Assembly: GCA_002914805.1 (NCBI GenBank)
Contig: JXTB01000034.1
Span: 1,158,972 to 1,222,971, forward strand
Direction: 5' to 3'
Length of the DNA: 64,000 nt
Source of the DNA: Parasponia andersonii
Taxonomy: Eukaryota > Streptophyta > Magnoliopsida > Rosales > Cannabaceae
The position numbers and the translations under genes are program-made. The notes beneath the pieces are model-generated. The model was given only the letters and a program-made list of their open reading frames with translations. It searched no databases and was not told where the DNA came from. Shown one piece after another: positions 34,578 through 46,591 of the stretch. How positions within the stretch are numbered: position 1 is the first letter of the stretch; each line of letters starts with the position of its first letter.

Positions 34578-37500
34578 CTAAACACGAACATTGTGGTTCA
34601 GCAACCTCAGGAGAGAAATGCTACCCTGAGTTCTATTTCTTTCATCCGCATTAAATTTCTTCCCACCCTTACTTTCCTGCAGATTAATATTAACGTAATG
34701 GAAAAAAGAGTTCAGGACTAACAATGGGAGAAGAGAATTCAAGAAAAGTTTGTCACACTGGTGAACGTTGGAAAAAACTATATATTAAAATATAAAATAT
34801 AAGAATTCACGTGCCTTCTAAAAACTAAATACAAATCGGTCTAACAATATTATTCTTTTGCAACTTGTAGGAACTTATTTTGAGCGAGGCATAAAAGCTC
34901 AGAGATAACACGATAAAATCTACCTTTCGTTTCTCACTTTTATCGTCAATGTCCAAAGTATTAAAATCCCTTAGTAGTACAGATGAGGCTGGCAAAAGTC
35001 TCCTGATCAACACAATATCGTAATACGGAATTAAATACGTCAGAGCACAATGCTGAAGAAACTACTAAATGCCACCAAAGGAAACGAGTCATGCCAACAC
35101 ACTGACCTTCTCGGTTTTTCGGGTTTGGAGGGCATATCAACTCTCTGTTCACTACTTGGTGCATTAACATCTTCGCTGTCTTTAGTAATTACTAGGTTCT
35201 CCTGAACTGAAGTCAATGGATCCAATAACTCCTAGAAAGGACCAAAAAAACATAAACCATTTAATATTTACTGCAGTTTAAGACATCACATACGTGGATT
35301 AAAACAAAATTCTTAATGAAAGTGGTTTTTCAGATTGGGTGGTATCTTCATCAAACCAAGAAGAAAGGAGAAAATGTATCCACGTGATGCATCAAGGTTA
35401 CTCCTGATCATCTTAAACAATGCAACTTACATGGACAGAATTAACAAACCCGAGCAGGAAAAACAATAACAATGTACCTCTGATTTCTCAACTCTCGATT
35501 CACAGACCAGCGAATCAAGAGTGGCACAAACTTTAGTAGATACAATATCCTCCAACTCTGGCAGATTAGATGATCCCTGAAAAAGAAGGAAAGTGAAACA
35601 TCAAAAGGCTCATTTGTTTGATAACCTTCCACCAAATATATATTACCAATTTTGTTTTGTACCTAAAGAGTTGGCAAGTAAATTTTCCAAAGTCAACGTT
35701 CGTAGTGTCTCCATAAAATCTAGTTATTCTGTTCTTTTCATTTTTAGATGTCGTAAATCAGGCTGAAGTCATTACCACGGTAGACAAATAATAACTGCTA
35801 TGACTATAAATGCACAAATTCATTTTAATACTTGAAATATAGCCATCGCAGGCAAACAGCATAAACTAGGTTAACAAACACTAAGAAACATTATATATTT
35901 GCTCATAAACTAACTCAGGCCTAGAGAAGTTAACTTAAGAATAGTAGGCTTAAAACGTTAAACTCGACATTTGCATTTTAGTCAAGTGAATGGTAGATTA
36001 TTGAGAGAAAAATGAAAGGTATAAGTGCAATAACATTTCAATTAACAGCTAAAACTTCTCTTTAAAACAAGACATAAATAAAAAGGCATAAAAAATCACT
36101 ATTACGTATCAGCTCAAACCATAAATAAAAGTCATAAACGCTTAGAGTTTACACACATAATCTTATTACCAAATATTTAACAATTTAGCTTATTCAAAAC
36201 TAATATATGTGACATAAGAGGTTCATTCACTTAGAAAATCACAACTGATACTTCAGTGGAAAAAATGAGCATTATTTTATATTTAGAATTGAAACCAGAA
36301 GGAACTCCATCAGATCCTAACCTGTTCTTCCTCGCTGAGCACGTTGTCCAGTTCCACCGATGAACAGCTTTCATCTCTACGCATAACAAGTGACTGTGAA
36401 GAGCTTACCGTAAGATCTGAATTTGGAAAAAAATAAAAACATAATTCATAAGCTATATATATATATAGGCTACTGGATACATATCTGAAAAGCCACTACA
36501 TTATGTAAAAAAAAGAAAAAGAAGAAGAGTTGACGACGACAAAAGTACGGTATGCCTATTGAATGCACAATAAAAGCTGACTGGGAAAAAGGTAAGAATA
36601 CGAAGTATATGATTGCTGACTTTTGATGTAAAAACACAAAAATGGTTTTTAAGAAGAATAACTAAAATTAGAGGCCAGCATAAAGAGAGCCAAAAGTTCT
36701 CCAAAGTCCAAATACCAATGATAAGCATGGTTCTTGGCCATCATATAATTTTTGTTCCCTATATAAGTCCCATCCATCCAAAATGAATTATAAACATCTA
36801 AGACAGTATCCAAATGCATGCCATCAATCAAGATGATGTCTATCTCCCGAGTGAATTGAGATATAAAGAAAATGTAAACTCATCAAATCAAACCTGTCAC
36901 ATCTGCATTAGTGTCATCTGTCTCCAAGCATATAGAGTCTTGTAAATCCCCAGCATTATGTCCACTACCGGAAAAGATAGGATCTATCTGATGTAATATC
37001 CACATTAAGTCAAATTTCAAGACATGAAAATATCCAGCAGATACAGTAGACAGTACCCTCATAAATCTCATAGCTCTATCACTCAAACCTGATATTTCTG
37101 CGATATTTCAACAGAAAGGGATGAATCATCACCCACATCAACAACCAAACTTCTCACCTATAAATGAGGAAAAGGATTTTCAGTTTGTCAAAGACCTATT
37201 ACTTTGAGGAAACTAAAAAAATATCGGGAGGCGCTGCCTTACAGGGGCATCTTTTACTTGCTCATTGTCAACACAAGCATCATCCATCTCCAAGCATTTA
37301 GAGTCTTGTAAATCCTCAGCATTATGTCCACTACCGGAAAAGATTGGATCTTTCTGATATAAATTGTCCAGCCACAATGTCAAATATCAAGACATATGAC
37401 AACACCAAACGGATACAATAGGTACAAGTATAAATCTCATAGCCCTACTCATACCCGATTTTTCTGCTGTGAGAATTCACCACTAAAGTATGAATCATCA

Positions 37501-40500
37501 ACCACGCCAACAACCAAACTTCTCACCTATAAATGACGAAAAGGTGTTTCAGTTTATCAAGACAAATTACTTTTGAGGGAACTGCAAAAATATCAGGTGG
37601 CTCTGCCTTACAGGGCCATCAAGTTCTTGCTCCTTGTCAACCCATTGTGAAGGACAATATTCTCTCACCTAAACATACAATAATGGTTAAAGAGCTTTTG
37701 AGTTTAAAATGTTATAAAGCAAACTAAATAACGATGCACCTCAATCTTTGCGTCCACAAAGAAAAATATTTTCTGCACCAGGTTGATGGGTTTGACAAAA
37801 TTTCATTCGGGACAGTGAAAAAATGATAAGGATGGTATTCATATATTATTCTTTTTCCAATTTATGGAAGAGACTTGAGAACAAAATGAACATTTGAAAT
37901 TTTAGAAAACAGGCAAAAGACTACGAACACTACATACCTGTACTTGGGGGGAAATATTTTGATTCTCGTCAGGATTAAAATCAAATTTGTCAGAAGTCCT
38001 GATAGACTCAGATGCTGCCCTTACATTGAAAGCATGTTGTTCTATATTTGTCTGCAGATGCACCAAATAAAGAAAAAACTTACAGTAACAAAATTTAGTT
38101 AATGAGGAATTAAGAAAAAAGCTAAAAGANTCTCTACCTTAGAGAACATAACTTGATCCCGTCTTGGAGTAGAATCATATTTTTGCGGCGAGCAGTGACA
38201 CTCAGAAGGCCCAGTATTAGAAGAACAAAGGTCCGCCTTTGACTGAATTACAGAAAATTTAAGAGACACATTAGCCTTCCAACATCTTTGGTGCCATGCC
38301 TCAAAATTACGGTTAACTATGGGAATGAACTGAACCATGAGAAGAAACTAACAGTTAAGCAAGAAGCAGTATGTCAAACCTCGTCAAAATCACTAAAACC
38401 CAATCCATTCAACTTCTCTCTCTGGTTGAAATTTCTTTCTGTTTCAACCAAAGCAATCTCAACCGACTTTTGCTGGGAACAGGTACCACAGGACTTTGCT
38501 TCCTCCAGCTTCTTCTCAAGCTCAACATATCTGGTCTTTTCAAGCTTAAGGTTTTCAGTGAGATGCTGAATTTCATGTTCTGCCACCTAATCATAGCAAG
38601 ATAGTAAATATATTGTTGAAACTGCATCCATATTCGCGAACCATATGATTATGTTTCTAGAATAAAACATAACAACTATTTAAGCTTATTACCTTCAATT
38701 TTTCTTTATACTGCCTCAAGGCATTCCAAAAAGCTTTAGCAAAATTTTGCCAGATCTGAGAACTTCTCTCTTTCTCAGCTAACTCAACATAGCTCGACTC
38801 TAGAGATGCACAATCAGGAATTTCTGATTTGAAGATTTTTGGATCCTCTGTAATAAACAAAGAAAATGATCTGAAAGAACATAAACAATGTTGCACAAGA
38901 TAAGAAATACAGAAGCATATAAGTTAACCACCTTTTGCACAAACTTGCCCAGAGGTGCGGTGTTCATCTTCATTGGCATTTCCTTCTTCAATCTAAAACA
39001 AAAATAATGAAAATACCATGGCAAAAAAGCATTTTTGTTAATGGTGTAAGACCTAGAGTTATATTAGACGACAAGTAAAACAGTTAACTTATATAGCTTT
39101 ATCTGCCAACCGAACCCCATTTGATTAGATTATATGATGACTTTCCGATTCTAAAAAGACTGTTTAGTATAATACACAGTAATTAAAGTCAAAATCTATT
39201 TCGGTTTTGCAAAAAGTCTACACTCTAAAGAGTTACAACAAAGTACCACACAAGCTTCAACCCCGCTAAATTTCATTCTCTTTAGCCGCTCATTTCTAGA
39301 CAAAGCTTGAGACTGCCTCTTGTTATTTTGTTGTTCTTCGACATTATCAAACCTAAACCACAAAAGAAACATAAATTCCGAATCAAACTAAAGAAGCTTG
39401 AACTCGGGAAGACTTTAGAAGACGTGCTTCAGTAACAAGTACTCATCCAAGTCATTGGTTCAGGGTTAGAGCCTCACCTTATTCTCATAAAAGGTGAAGC
39501 ATGCCTTAGTAGGTACGTTGTATCAAGATAATCTTCTTCCCCTGACTTGACTGTTAAAATCTACAATAAAAGATAAAAAGACATAATAATAAAACAGTTT
39601 CTTAAAAAAGTTAAGATAAGACAACGGAATTTTCGGTGATTAGTGAACTAGCCAAATCAACCAAAAATCCTTCACCAAGTTCAACTGAGCTATAGAAAAC
39701 TAGAGTGAAAAAGAACTCCATACCAATGCCATTCTCTTCTTGCCTTCCAAATAATCTCGTAGGTACCTGGTCAACTGGCAGAACTAAGGTGTCAGAATTG
39801 TGGCACATGGTCACATTTTAGTAATTACACTGAACAGATGAAAAGGCCTTCACCCTAGAGCAAGCAAGAGTAAATTTAAGAGAAAACGAAAATCCATTAC
39901 TAACAAATACCAAACTAAAGCCCACTAATGACAAGTAATGTTGCATTATATAATCGTTAAAGGAAAACATTACCAACGAGTTTTGAAAGTGCTTTTGCAG
40001 TGGCCTCTTTGGGTTCTTTTGATGCTCCAACAGAGACTAAAAACAAAGACAAGAACAAACACCATTACATGCAGCTGTACTACCAACATCGATACAGAGA
40101 AATAGAAAATAAAAGACATAAAATTGAGAGATAGAAGTTCATAGGAAGTAGAAAATGGCTTAGAAGTTTACAAAGTCAACATCAATGGAAACTGCTAAAA
40201 GCACCAAAAAAGCGACTATAGCCTCTAGGTTATAGGTGGGAAGCCAAGTTAAGGGTACATACTCTTAGGCACAAGCCAAAAACCATTGATGTATTATTGA
40301 TGAAATTGCTTTCAACCAACCTTGCACCCTAAAAAATGAAAAACAGAAATAAGCACTCGTAGTCATATACCATTAAAAGTATCTTAACAACATAAAAGCA
40401 TAGAGAATAGAGTATTAGTGCAAATCAGAGGTAAATGGAAAACATGAACCAAAAAATAAAGGAACCTGATTTCCCGTTTTCTTTTCTCTTTCAGCTCCAG

Positions 40501-42113
40501 CAAGGTCAACGATACTTAGAACCACATTATTGCCTTGATAATCATCTTCTCCTTTAAATTTACTAGCAACACTGCAGATGTTGATAATACACTGCGACCG
40601 GCTAAAAGTATGAAAACAGAAAATAAATATATAAAAACTAGAAAACGCTGGAAATAATTTAGGCAAGGATTCATGTAACTAGATAAGCCTTCATCATTCT
40701 TTGTAATCATAAATAATTCATGTAACTAAATTGTCCATAAATTGTAACAGTCCAAAATATCATGCAGCTACTGCAATCTTTAATGCCATCAAAAATTTAG
40801 AAGATCTAGTATAATTACATCAAGTTCCCCTATCTATGAAATCTACAATTTTCTACAGCTACAGGCTAAAGTTGGGCTTCCTTGCACCTTGACTGGCTAT
40901 TGGCATTCGTCGAAGCAGTGAGACGGTTTAGCATTGCATGAGCTACTAAGGATTCTGCTTGTCTAGCATCAGAAACAGTTACCTGTTTACGAAAAAGGTA
41001 GTAGCATACAATTAATTATTTGTATACACCATCACAACTCGGAATAATAAATAAAATTAGAAAATCAACCTCTTGGAGTCCTTTTATAGTTGAGTTTTGC
41101 ATGCTTAACTCAGCTCCACCTGGTGATAAGTCAAACAACTTCTCTCCTTTACGTTCAGATTGTATTTCAAAAATGGATATGCTGAATGATCTGTAAATAT
41201 ATCATACACAATAATCTGTAGTCCATTCCATTCTGCAGAGAGTCTAATCATCTATTCTTAAGCTAATTTTGTCAAAAAACATATAATCTAACCAATTACC
41301 TCCGTGGCTCAGAACCCATCTCCACATTGGGCTTAAAAATCCGGTGAAGCGTACGTGGTAAAATTCCGGGATCCCTAGGGGTTCCAAAAACGGTATGAGT
41401 CTTGCCGGAGCCACTAGGTCCTAGAGTTGCCAGCATCCCACTTTTACCCGTAAGAAAATCCTCAACCAAAGGGCTAACCATCTTCTCATATACTTCTTCC
41501 TATCAACAGTAACAAGAGAAATTGCTTAAAGAGATAAAAACTCAGTTATTTCTTCGATTAAATCGATTCCAAACACAGACAAAGCAATATGCTGGGAAAG
41601 AAAAACCTGAGAAGAATCGGAAGCAAAGACGTGAGAAAATCCTTCGTAAACTTCGGATTTAACCCGTTTAGACTCCTGCAAGTTCAAGGGTGGCGATAGA
41701 GTCACGGACTGGTGATCATTAGCTTTAACGCAGGCGTCTCTGGTCTTCTTCTTATTCGAAATTTTATCTCTAGCGGGGTTCTTCTTCGCCGGGTTTTGGG
41801 GCCAGACGTTTCTAGCTCTGGACTTTGGATTCTGATCTCTGATCAAAGTCGTGGAAGGCAAAAGGGGTCGAATTCTAAGGAAAACCCTGAGGTTTTCAGA
41901 GGCGGAGGAGTCTGATTTAGGGTTAGGGTTTTCAGAAACTTCCATGGACAAAATTTCTTCGGTGGGAAAGGATGGGACTTCCGGTACCGTCCATGAAGAA
42001 GAATGAGCCGGAATTTGCCGAGATTTCGCGGTAGTCGTAGGCCTCGCCTTTCGAGGTGGGTTCCGACGAACGGTGACGGAGTACGGACATGTCGGAGGGC
42101 TCTTCGTCTCCAT
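34578..42113 (-). CDS. Kinesin-like motor protein, KIN-6 type, 25 exons
   Basis: My GT-AG exon model (minus strand): 42113-41607, 41499-41300, 41190-41070, 40982-40888, 40601-40466, 40328-40263, 40036-39974, 39774-39724, 39560-39478, 39352-39247, 38992-38932, 38847-38693, 38586-38380, 38242-38138, 38051-37938, 37668-37612, 37526-37455, 37353-37243, 37157-37089, 36987-36894, 36416-36322, 35576-35478, 35231-35107, 35002-34924, 34676-34578. It sums to 2970 bp, 989 residues, with no internal stop and consistent phases. Motor motifs: NLRVFLRIRP, P-loop GPSGSGKTHT, switch I NSQSSRSQC, switch II VDLAGAE. A basic loop (KKKTRD) interrupts the early motor. After the motor comes a coiled coil (exon 13, LEKTRYVELEKKLEEAK) and a serine-rich tail ending SISLLRLLNHNVRV. 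Resembles Arabidopsis At1g20060 (KIN-6) in layout and length. It should be a microtubule-dependent ATPase; its cargo is unknown to me. Exons 17-20 are a tandem duplication. Confidence 0.85.
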
Positions 42114-42330
42114 CTTCGTTCACGATCTCAAAGACCAGAGTAGACTCTCCCTCTCCCTCACTCAAGTCTCTTTCTCTTCTCAAGTAATTGCCTCTCTTCT
42201 GAAATGTAGTGAATTGGCGGAAAACCACATTTTAAAAACAAAAGCATCGAAAAGAAGGAAAGCTCCGAGTGAACTGACCTTGGGCCCGTCGAAATCGATG
42301 GGCCTATGAACTTGGGCTTTCAGGGCCTGA
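42114..42330 (-). promoter_or_regulatory. 5' leader and probable promoter of the kinesin gene
   Basis: Upstream of the kinesin start the minus strand is purine-rich (gagagggagagggagag around 42145-42160), a common plant leader feature. No convincing TATA box was picked out. Exact start of transcription unknown. Confidence 0.35.
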
Positions 42331-43261
42331 AAATTGGATCGGGTTTTGTCAAGCACTTAGATACATGAATCAAAATTAATTGTGTGACCTATCACCTTTT
42401 GTTAACTAAACCTATCCTTAATAGAGAAAAAATGAAAATAAAAAACTGTATTAATTAGAGCAAAGAAAATAGTTGTTATAAGATAATTTTATAAATTATA
42501 GCAAAGAAAATAGTTGTTATGAATAATTAGTTTGGTCTAATAAGTGGTGTTGGTCTAATTATATTTTTTATCATATTAATTTAACGGTTTAGGTAGCCAA
42601 ATTCCACGTTGAAAGAAAAATGGTCTAACTATATTTTTTATCATATTAATTTAACGGTTTAGGTAGCCAAATTCCACGTTGAAAGAAAAATGCATCCAAG
42701 ATAGGAAACAACTTTTTATACTCTCTCAACTATCACCTTTAGCTTCTGACCTTCTTCTTTCAAATTGATTTGGGTGGGACAAGTGGACATCTAAATCAAG
42801 TTATGCGTCATTATTAGTTCATTTTCCCATTTTAACATGGTGGTGGTTTTGTTTATTGATCTAAAATTTTAAAAAATGCTAAAGGGGACATGTGGTGCTT
42901 AGCATCACAAATGATAGACATGCAAAGCATATGTAATTTGTAGTGGATCTTACGTTATTATTTGTGTATGATGCTTACTCCCGTATTTACACATAATATC
43001 TCTCAAAATATTTTTTGTCAAATACACTTGTGAAACACGCTAAACGCCGCGAGACTTTTTCTAGATTTATATTGGCAGATAATAGCTGGTAGTAAAAAAA
43101 GGGAACCTTTAAATACAAATCAGTTATATTTTGTCATATAATTATTTAAATTTTTATTTTTTACTATATATATGGGAAGCATTTGTAGCATTACTCATTC
43201 TTATGCTTTAACACTTGTGAGAACATAATTGACAATTGAAAGGTGTGGATAAATTTTTTTG
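42331..43261. repeat. AT-rich spacer with a 70-bp tandem duplication (42551-42690)
   Basis: 42551-42620 and 42621-42690 are adjacent copies starting TGGTCTAATTATATTTTTTA and TGGTCTAACTATATTTTTTA; they differ at about one position. Just upstream, agcaaagaaaatagttgttat occurs twice (near 42460 and 42502). No gene is seen in the rest. Confidence 0.8.
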
Positions 43262-43400
43262 ATAAAAACAGAAAGGGCTCCAGGTCCTAGAGGACGTCTA
43301 AACCTTTTACTCCGATCATGACCGTCTTGATCTTCGAAAATGATTTGAGATCATTTTGGCCGTTGCATAATGATATGAAAAAGTAAAGAAGTGAAGAATA
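43262..43400 (-). pseudogene. 5'-end relic of a CLAVATA1-like receptor kinase (third copy)
   Basis: On the minus strand this reads LKSFSKIKTVMIGVKGLDVL followed by a stop and DLEPF. It lines up with the N-terminal segment of copy A around 51800-51860 (LLKIKTAMIGPKGSSLED). Only the region just after the signal peptide remains, and no LRR follows on the lower-coordinate side. It sits right after the 3' end of copy A in the same orientation, so it is most likely the beginning of another tandem member whose rest has been lost. Confidence 0.6.
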
Positions 43401-43577
43401 AAGAAGAATTTGAAGAAATATGAGATTCTAAAGGAAAAATACTAAAATTGTTTGAGCAAATAATTAAAATGCACTGTTATCTTGACAATGATCCAAATTA
43501 AAAGAACATAAAATATTCAAATTTTAGGATAATCGTTTGTTTCGTTACAATTTGTGTACCATCATGAAAGCATATAA

Positions 43578-46245
43578 TTAGAGATTTAGACTTTGAGCTA
43601 ACTGAGGATGATCAGTAAGTTCCTTCATTGTTTCAACGCACATCATCGCGACTCTAAATAGAGATCCAACACTTCTCAATGGATATATCCAATAAGTCGA
43701 GGATCCACCACTACCTGTACTACTTTGGCATATTCAGAGGGTTGAGAGTGGTGTAACGAGGTTTCCTCACCCACCCCACAATGTTCATTCCATCCTCGAA
43801 TCCCCCAGTTGGTTTTCTCCATGTAATTAGCTCCAACATTACCACACCGAAACTATACACCTCCCTTTTTTCGTCCACTCTTTAGCGTCTCAGCATACTC
43901 TGTCCGTGCAATAAAACAAGACTTACTAAGACCAAATAAAGCATCACTAGCTCTTTCCATTATTGACAGAATAGATATTAATTATTCATTTGGAAGCTTA
44001 GTTTTGTATTTGGTGGTTTTGTTAACAACTTTTAATTATTTTGTGAAATCCCTATCTTCTTGAGTTTGAATTAAAAGATACTAATTTTCCTTTTTATTTG
44101 TATATAAAAGAAATAAATAAATAAAAGGGAAAACATGAACCTGGTGCGATGTATTGTAACCCAAGGTCCCCACAATGAAAGATATCCACTCCGAAGCTCC
44201 ATCCTCTTGTAAAAACTTGGCAAGCTCAAAATCAGAGACATGGGCATGCATCCCCAAGTCCAGCAAAATATTATTGGATTTAACGTCCCTGTGAACGATC
44301 CGTGGAGCGCAATCATGGTGGAGATAACATAGCCCCATAGCAGCCTCTACCGCTATTTGATATCTCATCTCCCACTGCAAACGCCCTCCGTTCAATCCAT
44401 GCAGTAGCTCTCCCAAGCTCCCATTCGCCATGTACTCGTATATCAACAAGTTGGTCTCCCTGTCAGTTACGTATCCCAAAAGCTTCACAATATATCGGTG
44501 CCTAATCTGTCTCGGTCCTCGGAGTCTCAAACTCTGCCGAGAACCCATTATCTCGGCGCCCGGTACCCCCAACCAAACACTTGATTGCCACGTCAGAACC
44601 GTCCGGCATGGACCCGCGGTAGACGATCCCGGCTCCACCTCTACCGATCACGTTCTCTTCCTTTAGGCATTGGAGAACGTCTTCGGCCTCGAAACGCAGC
44701 CGTTTGAAGGCCGTGAGCTTCCAAGGCCTTGGTTTCCGGAGCTGCTTCTTCTCTCGTTCTGTAAACCGTTAGGAGGATCGGCAAAATGACAATAGTCAGA
44801 GCCGTGGCTACTCCAATTATAGCAGCAAGAGTGAGCTTGTGAGATCCGAAGGCCTTATCAGACCACGAAGATGGACATAAAACGACACCGTGTGGCGGAC
44901 AAAGATGAGGGTTTCCGGAAAACGACTCGTCGTTGAATACCAGAAACTCACCTTGGGGAGGAACCTGGCCCGAGAGATTATTGTAGGAGAGATCCAGAGC
45001 TGTGAGCCCCTTCATGAACCGGATTTCACCAGGTACTTGGCCGGTGAAGTTGTTTCTAGAAAGCTTGAGATTGTAAAGCACTTTCAGCTCAGCAATGCCG
45101 CTCGGAATTTCGCCGGACAAACTATTCCGGCTGAAATCAACGGCCGTTAGAGAAGAGCAATGAGAAATCGAATTCAGGATTTCAACGCGGAGGTTGTTAT
45201 GGCCGAAATCGATAATCGATAACAATCCTAAGCCAAATAGTTCTTCGGGAGTTTCGCCGTACAAGCTATTGGTTTCCGGAGAAAGAGCAGTCATTCTTTT
45301 GAGGCTTCCAATCGCGGGCGGGATTTTCCCGAAAATCCTATTGTTCGGACATTTGGGCGGGAGGTTCTCCGGAAAAGTGATTATCGTTGAGTTCAGTAGC
45401 GTACACCTTGGGCAAGTTGAAAATCCCAGGCGGAATCGATCCATTGAAGTAGTTCTTCCCCATTCGGATGTTGGTCGTCGACTCGCATTGACCGAGCTCA
45501 TCTGGGATTGGTCCGAAGAATGAGTTCTGCATCAGAATGATACCTCCCTCCCTTGCACAAATCACGTGGAATGAGCCCGGCCAGGTGATTGGTGGAGATG
45601 TCGAGCTCCTTGAGCTTGCCATTTCGGCCAAGACTCTCCGGAAGATAAAAAGTGAAGTTGTTCTCCCAAACTTGAAGGACCTCCAGGTGAGGAAGCTCAC
45701 CAATGATCTTTGGGATCACGCCATAAAAATGGTTCTTGAACAGATTGATGAGACTAAGATTCTTCAAGTCCGAGAAACTTTCCGGTATTTCCCCTGTGAG
45801 TCGGTTGATCGAGAGATCCAGAGACTTCAAGCTCGCCAAACCAGAGAGCTCCGAAGGTATTTTGCCCTTTAGATGATTCAGTTGCAAAAACAGAGTATGT
45901 AAGTTCTTCAAGGGGCCCAGACTCCTGGATATGTGGCCAGTGAGGTTACACAACCTCATGTCGAGGAGTTGGAGCGAACTCAACGATCCCAACTCGGAAG
46001 GAATTCCACCCTCGAAACTGTTGTAGTCCCACCCAACGTACAATTTTTTCAGGTTCTTTAACCGACCCAAGCTCGTCGGGAACTTCCCGGTGAGATTGTT
46101 ACCACTCAAGTCCAAAAATTCCAAGCTCTGCATCTCAGAGTAACTATTTGGAATTTCTCCCGAGAGACAGTTGCCACCAAGGTGAAGATACTTGAGATTT
46201 TTTAGCTTAACAAGCTCGATTGGCAATGCCCCTATAAGTAGTTAT
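43578..46245 (-). pseudogene. CLAVATA1-like LRR receptor kinase pseudogene, copy A, main part
   Basis: Minus-strand LRRs start at 46226 ([18 protein letters not shown]) and run to about 44980 in at least two frames. An island motif ([19 protein letters not shown], then [11 protein letters not shown]) fits CLV1/NARK/HAR1-type receptors. A membrane segment (AAIIGVATALTIVILPILL) follows near 44800. The kinase has an intact glycine loop ([11 protein letters not shown] at 44650-44620, in a frame out of register with its neighbours) and [12 protein letters not shown], but DFE replaces DFG (DFELAKF). The intron after GTLGY is at the position used in CLV1 (donor near 44145, acceptor near 43910), and the last exon carries several stops before the end at 43578. 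Frame changes, stops and the DFG change mean no active kinase. The 5' part is cut off by a copia insertion. Confidence 0.85.
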
Positions 46246-46591
46246 TGTTAATAAACTTACCTGTAACATAATTTAATTATTTGAGCTTGTATTTGTGTTG
46301 TGAGTTGGGCTTATTTTGATGTATGTGTGTTTAATAGTTCACGGTTTAATATCTAAGATTTTAGAATATTTTTAAATTTGCTTGATTATATAATTAATTA
46401 GGTGGTTACATGAAACATCTAGATTCATTCTTAGAGTAGTATAAATAGAGTACTTCTTCCTCAATTTTGTATCAAGCAAAAAAAATCAATTTAAGTAGTA
46501 ATACAAGTTCTTCTCTTCCACTAAAATTCTCTCTAGTTTCTTCTTTAGTCTTTTTAACCTTTCAAGCCTTAAAAATCTCTTATTTCCAACA
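46246..46591 (+). repeat. 5' LTR of the copia element
   Basis: 346 bp; a TATA-like agtataaatagagtac lies at 46438-46453, followed by a pyrimidine-rich leader. It aligns with the 3' LTR at 51164-51515. Confidence 0.9.
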
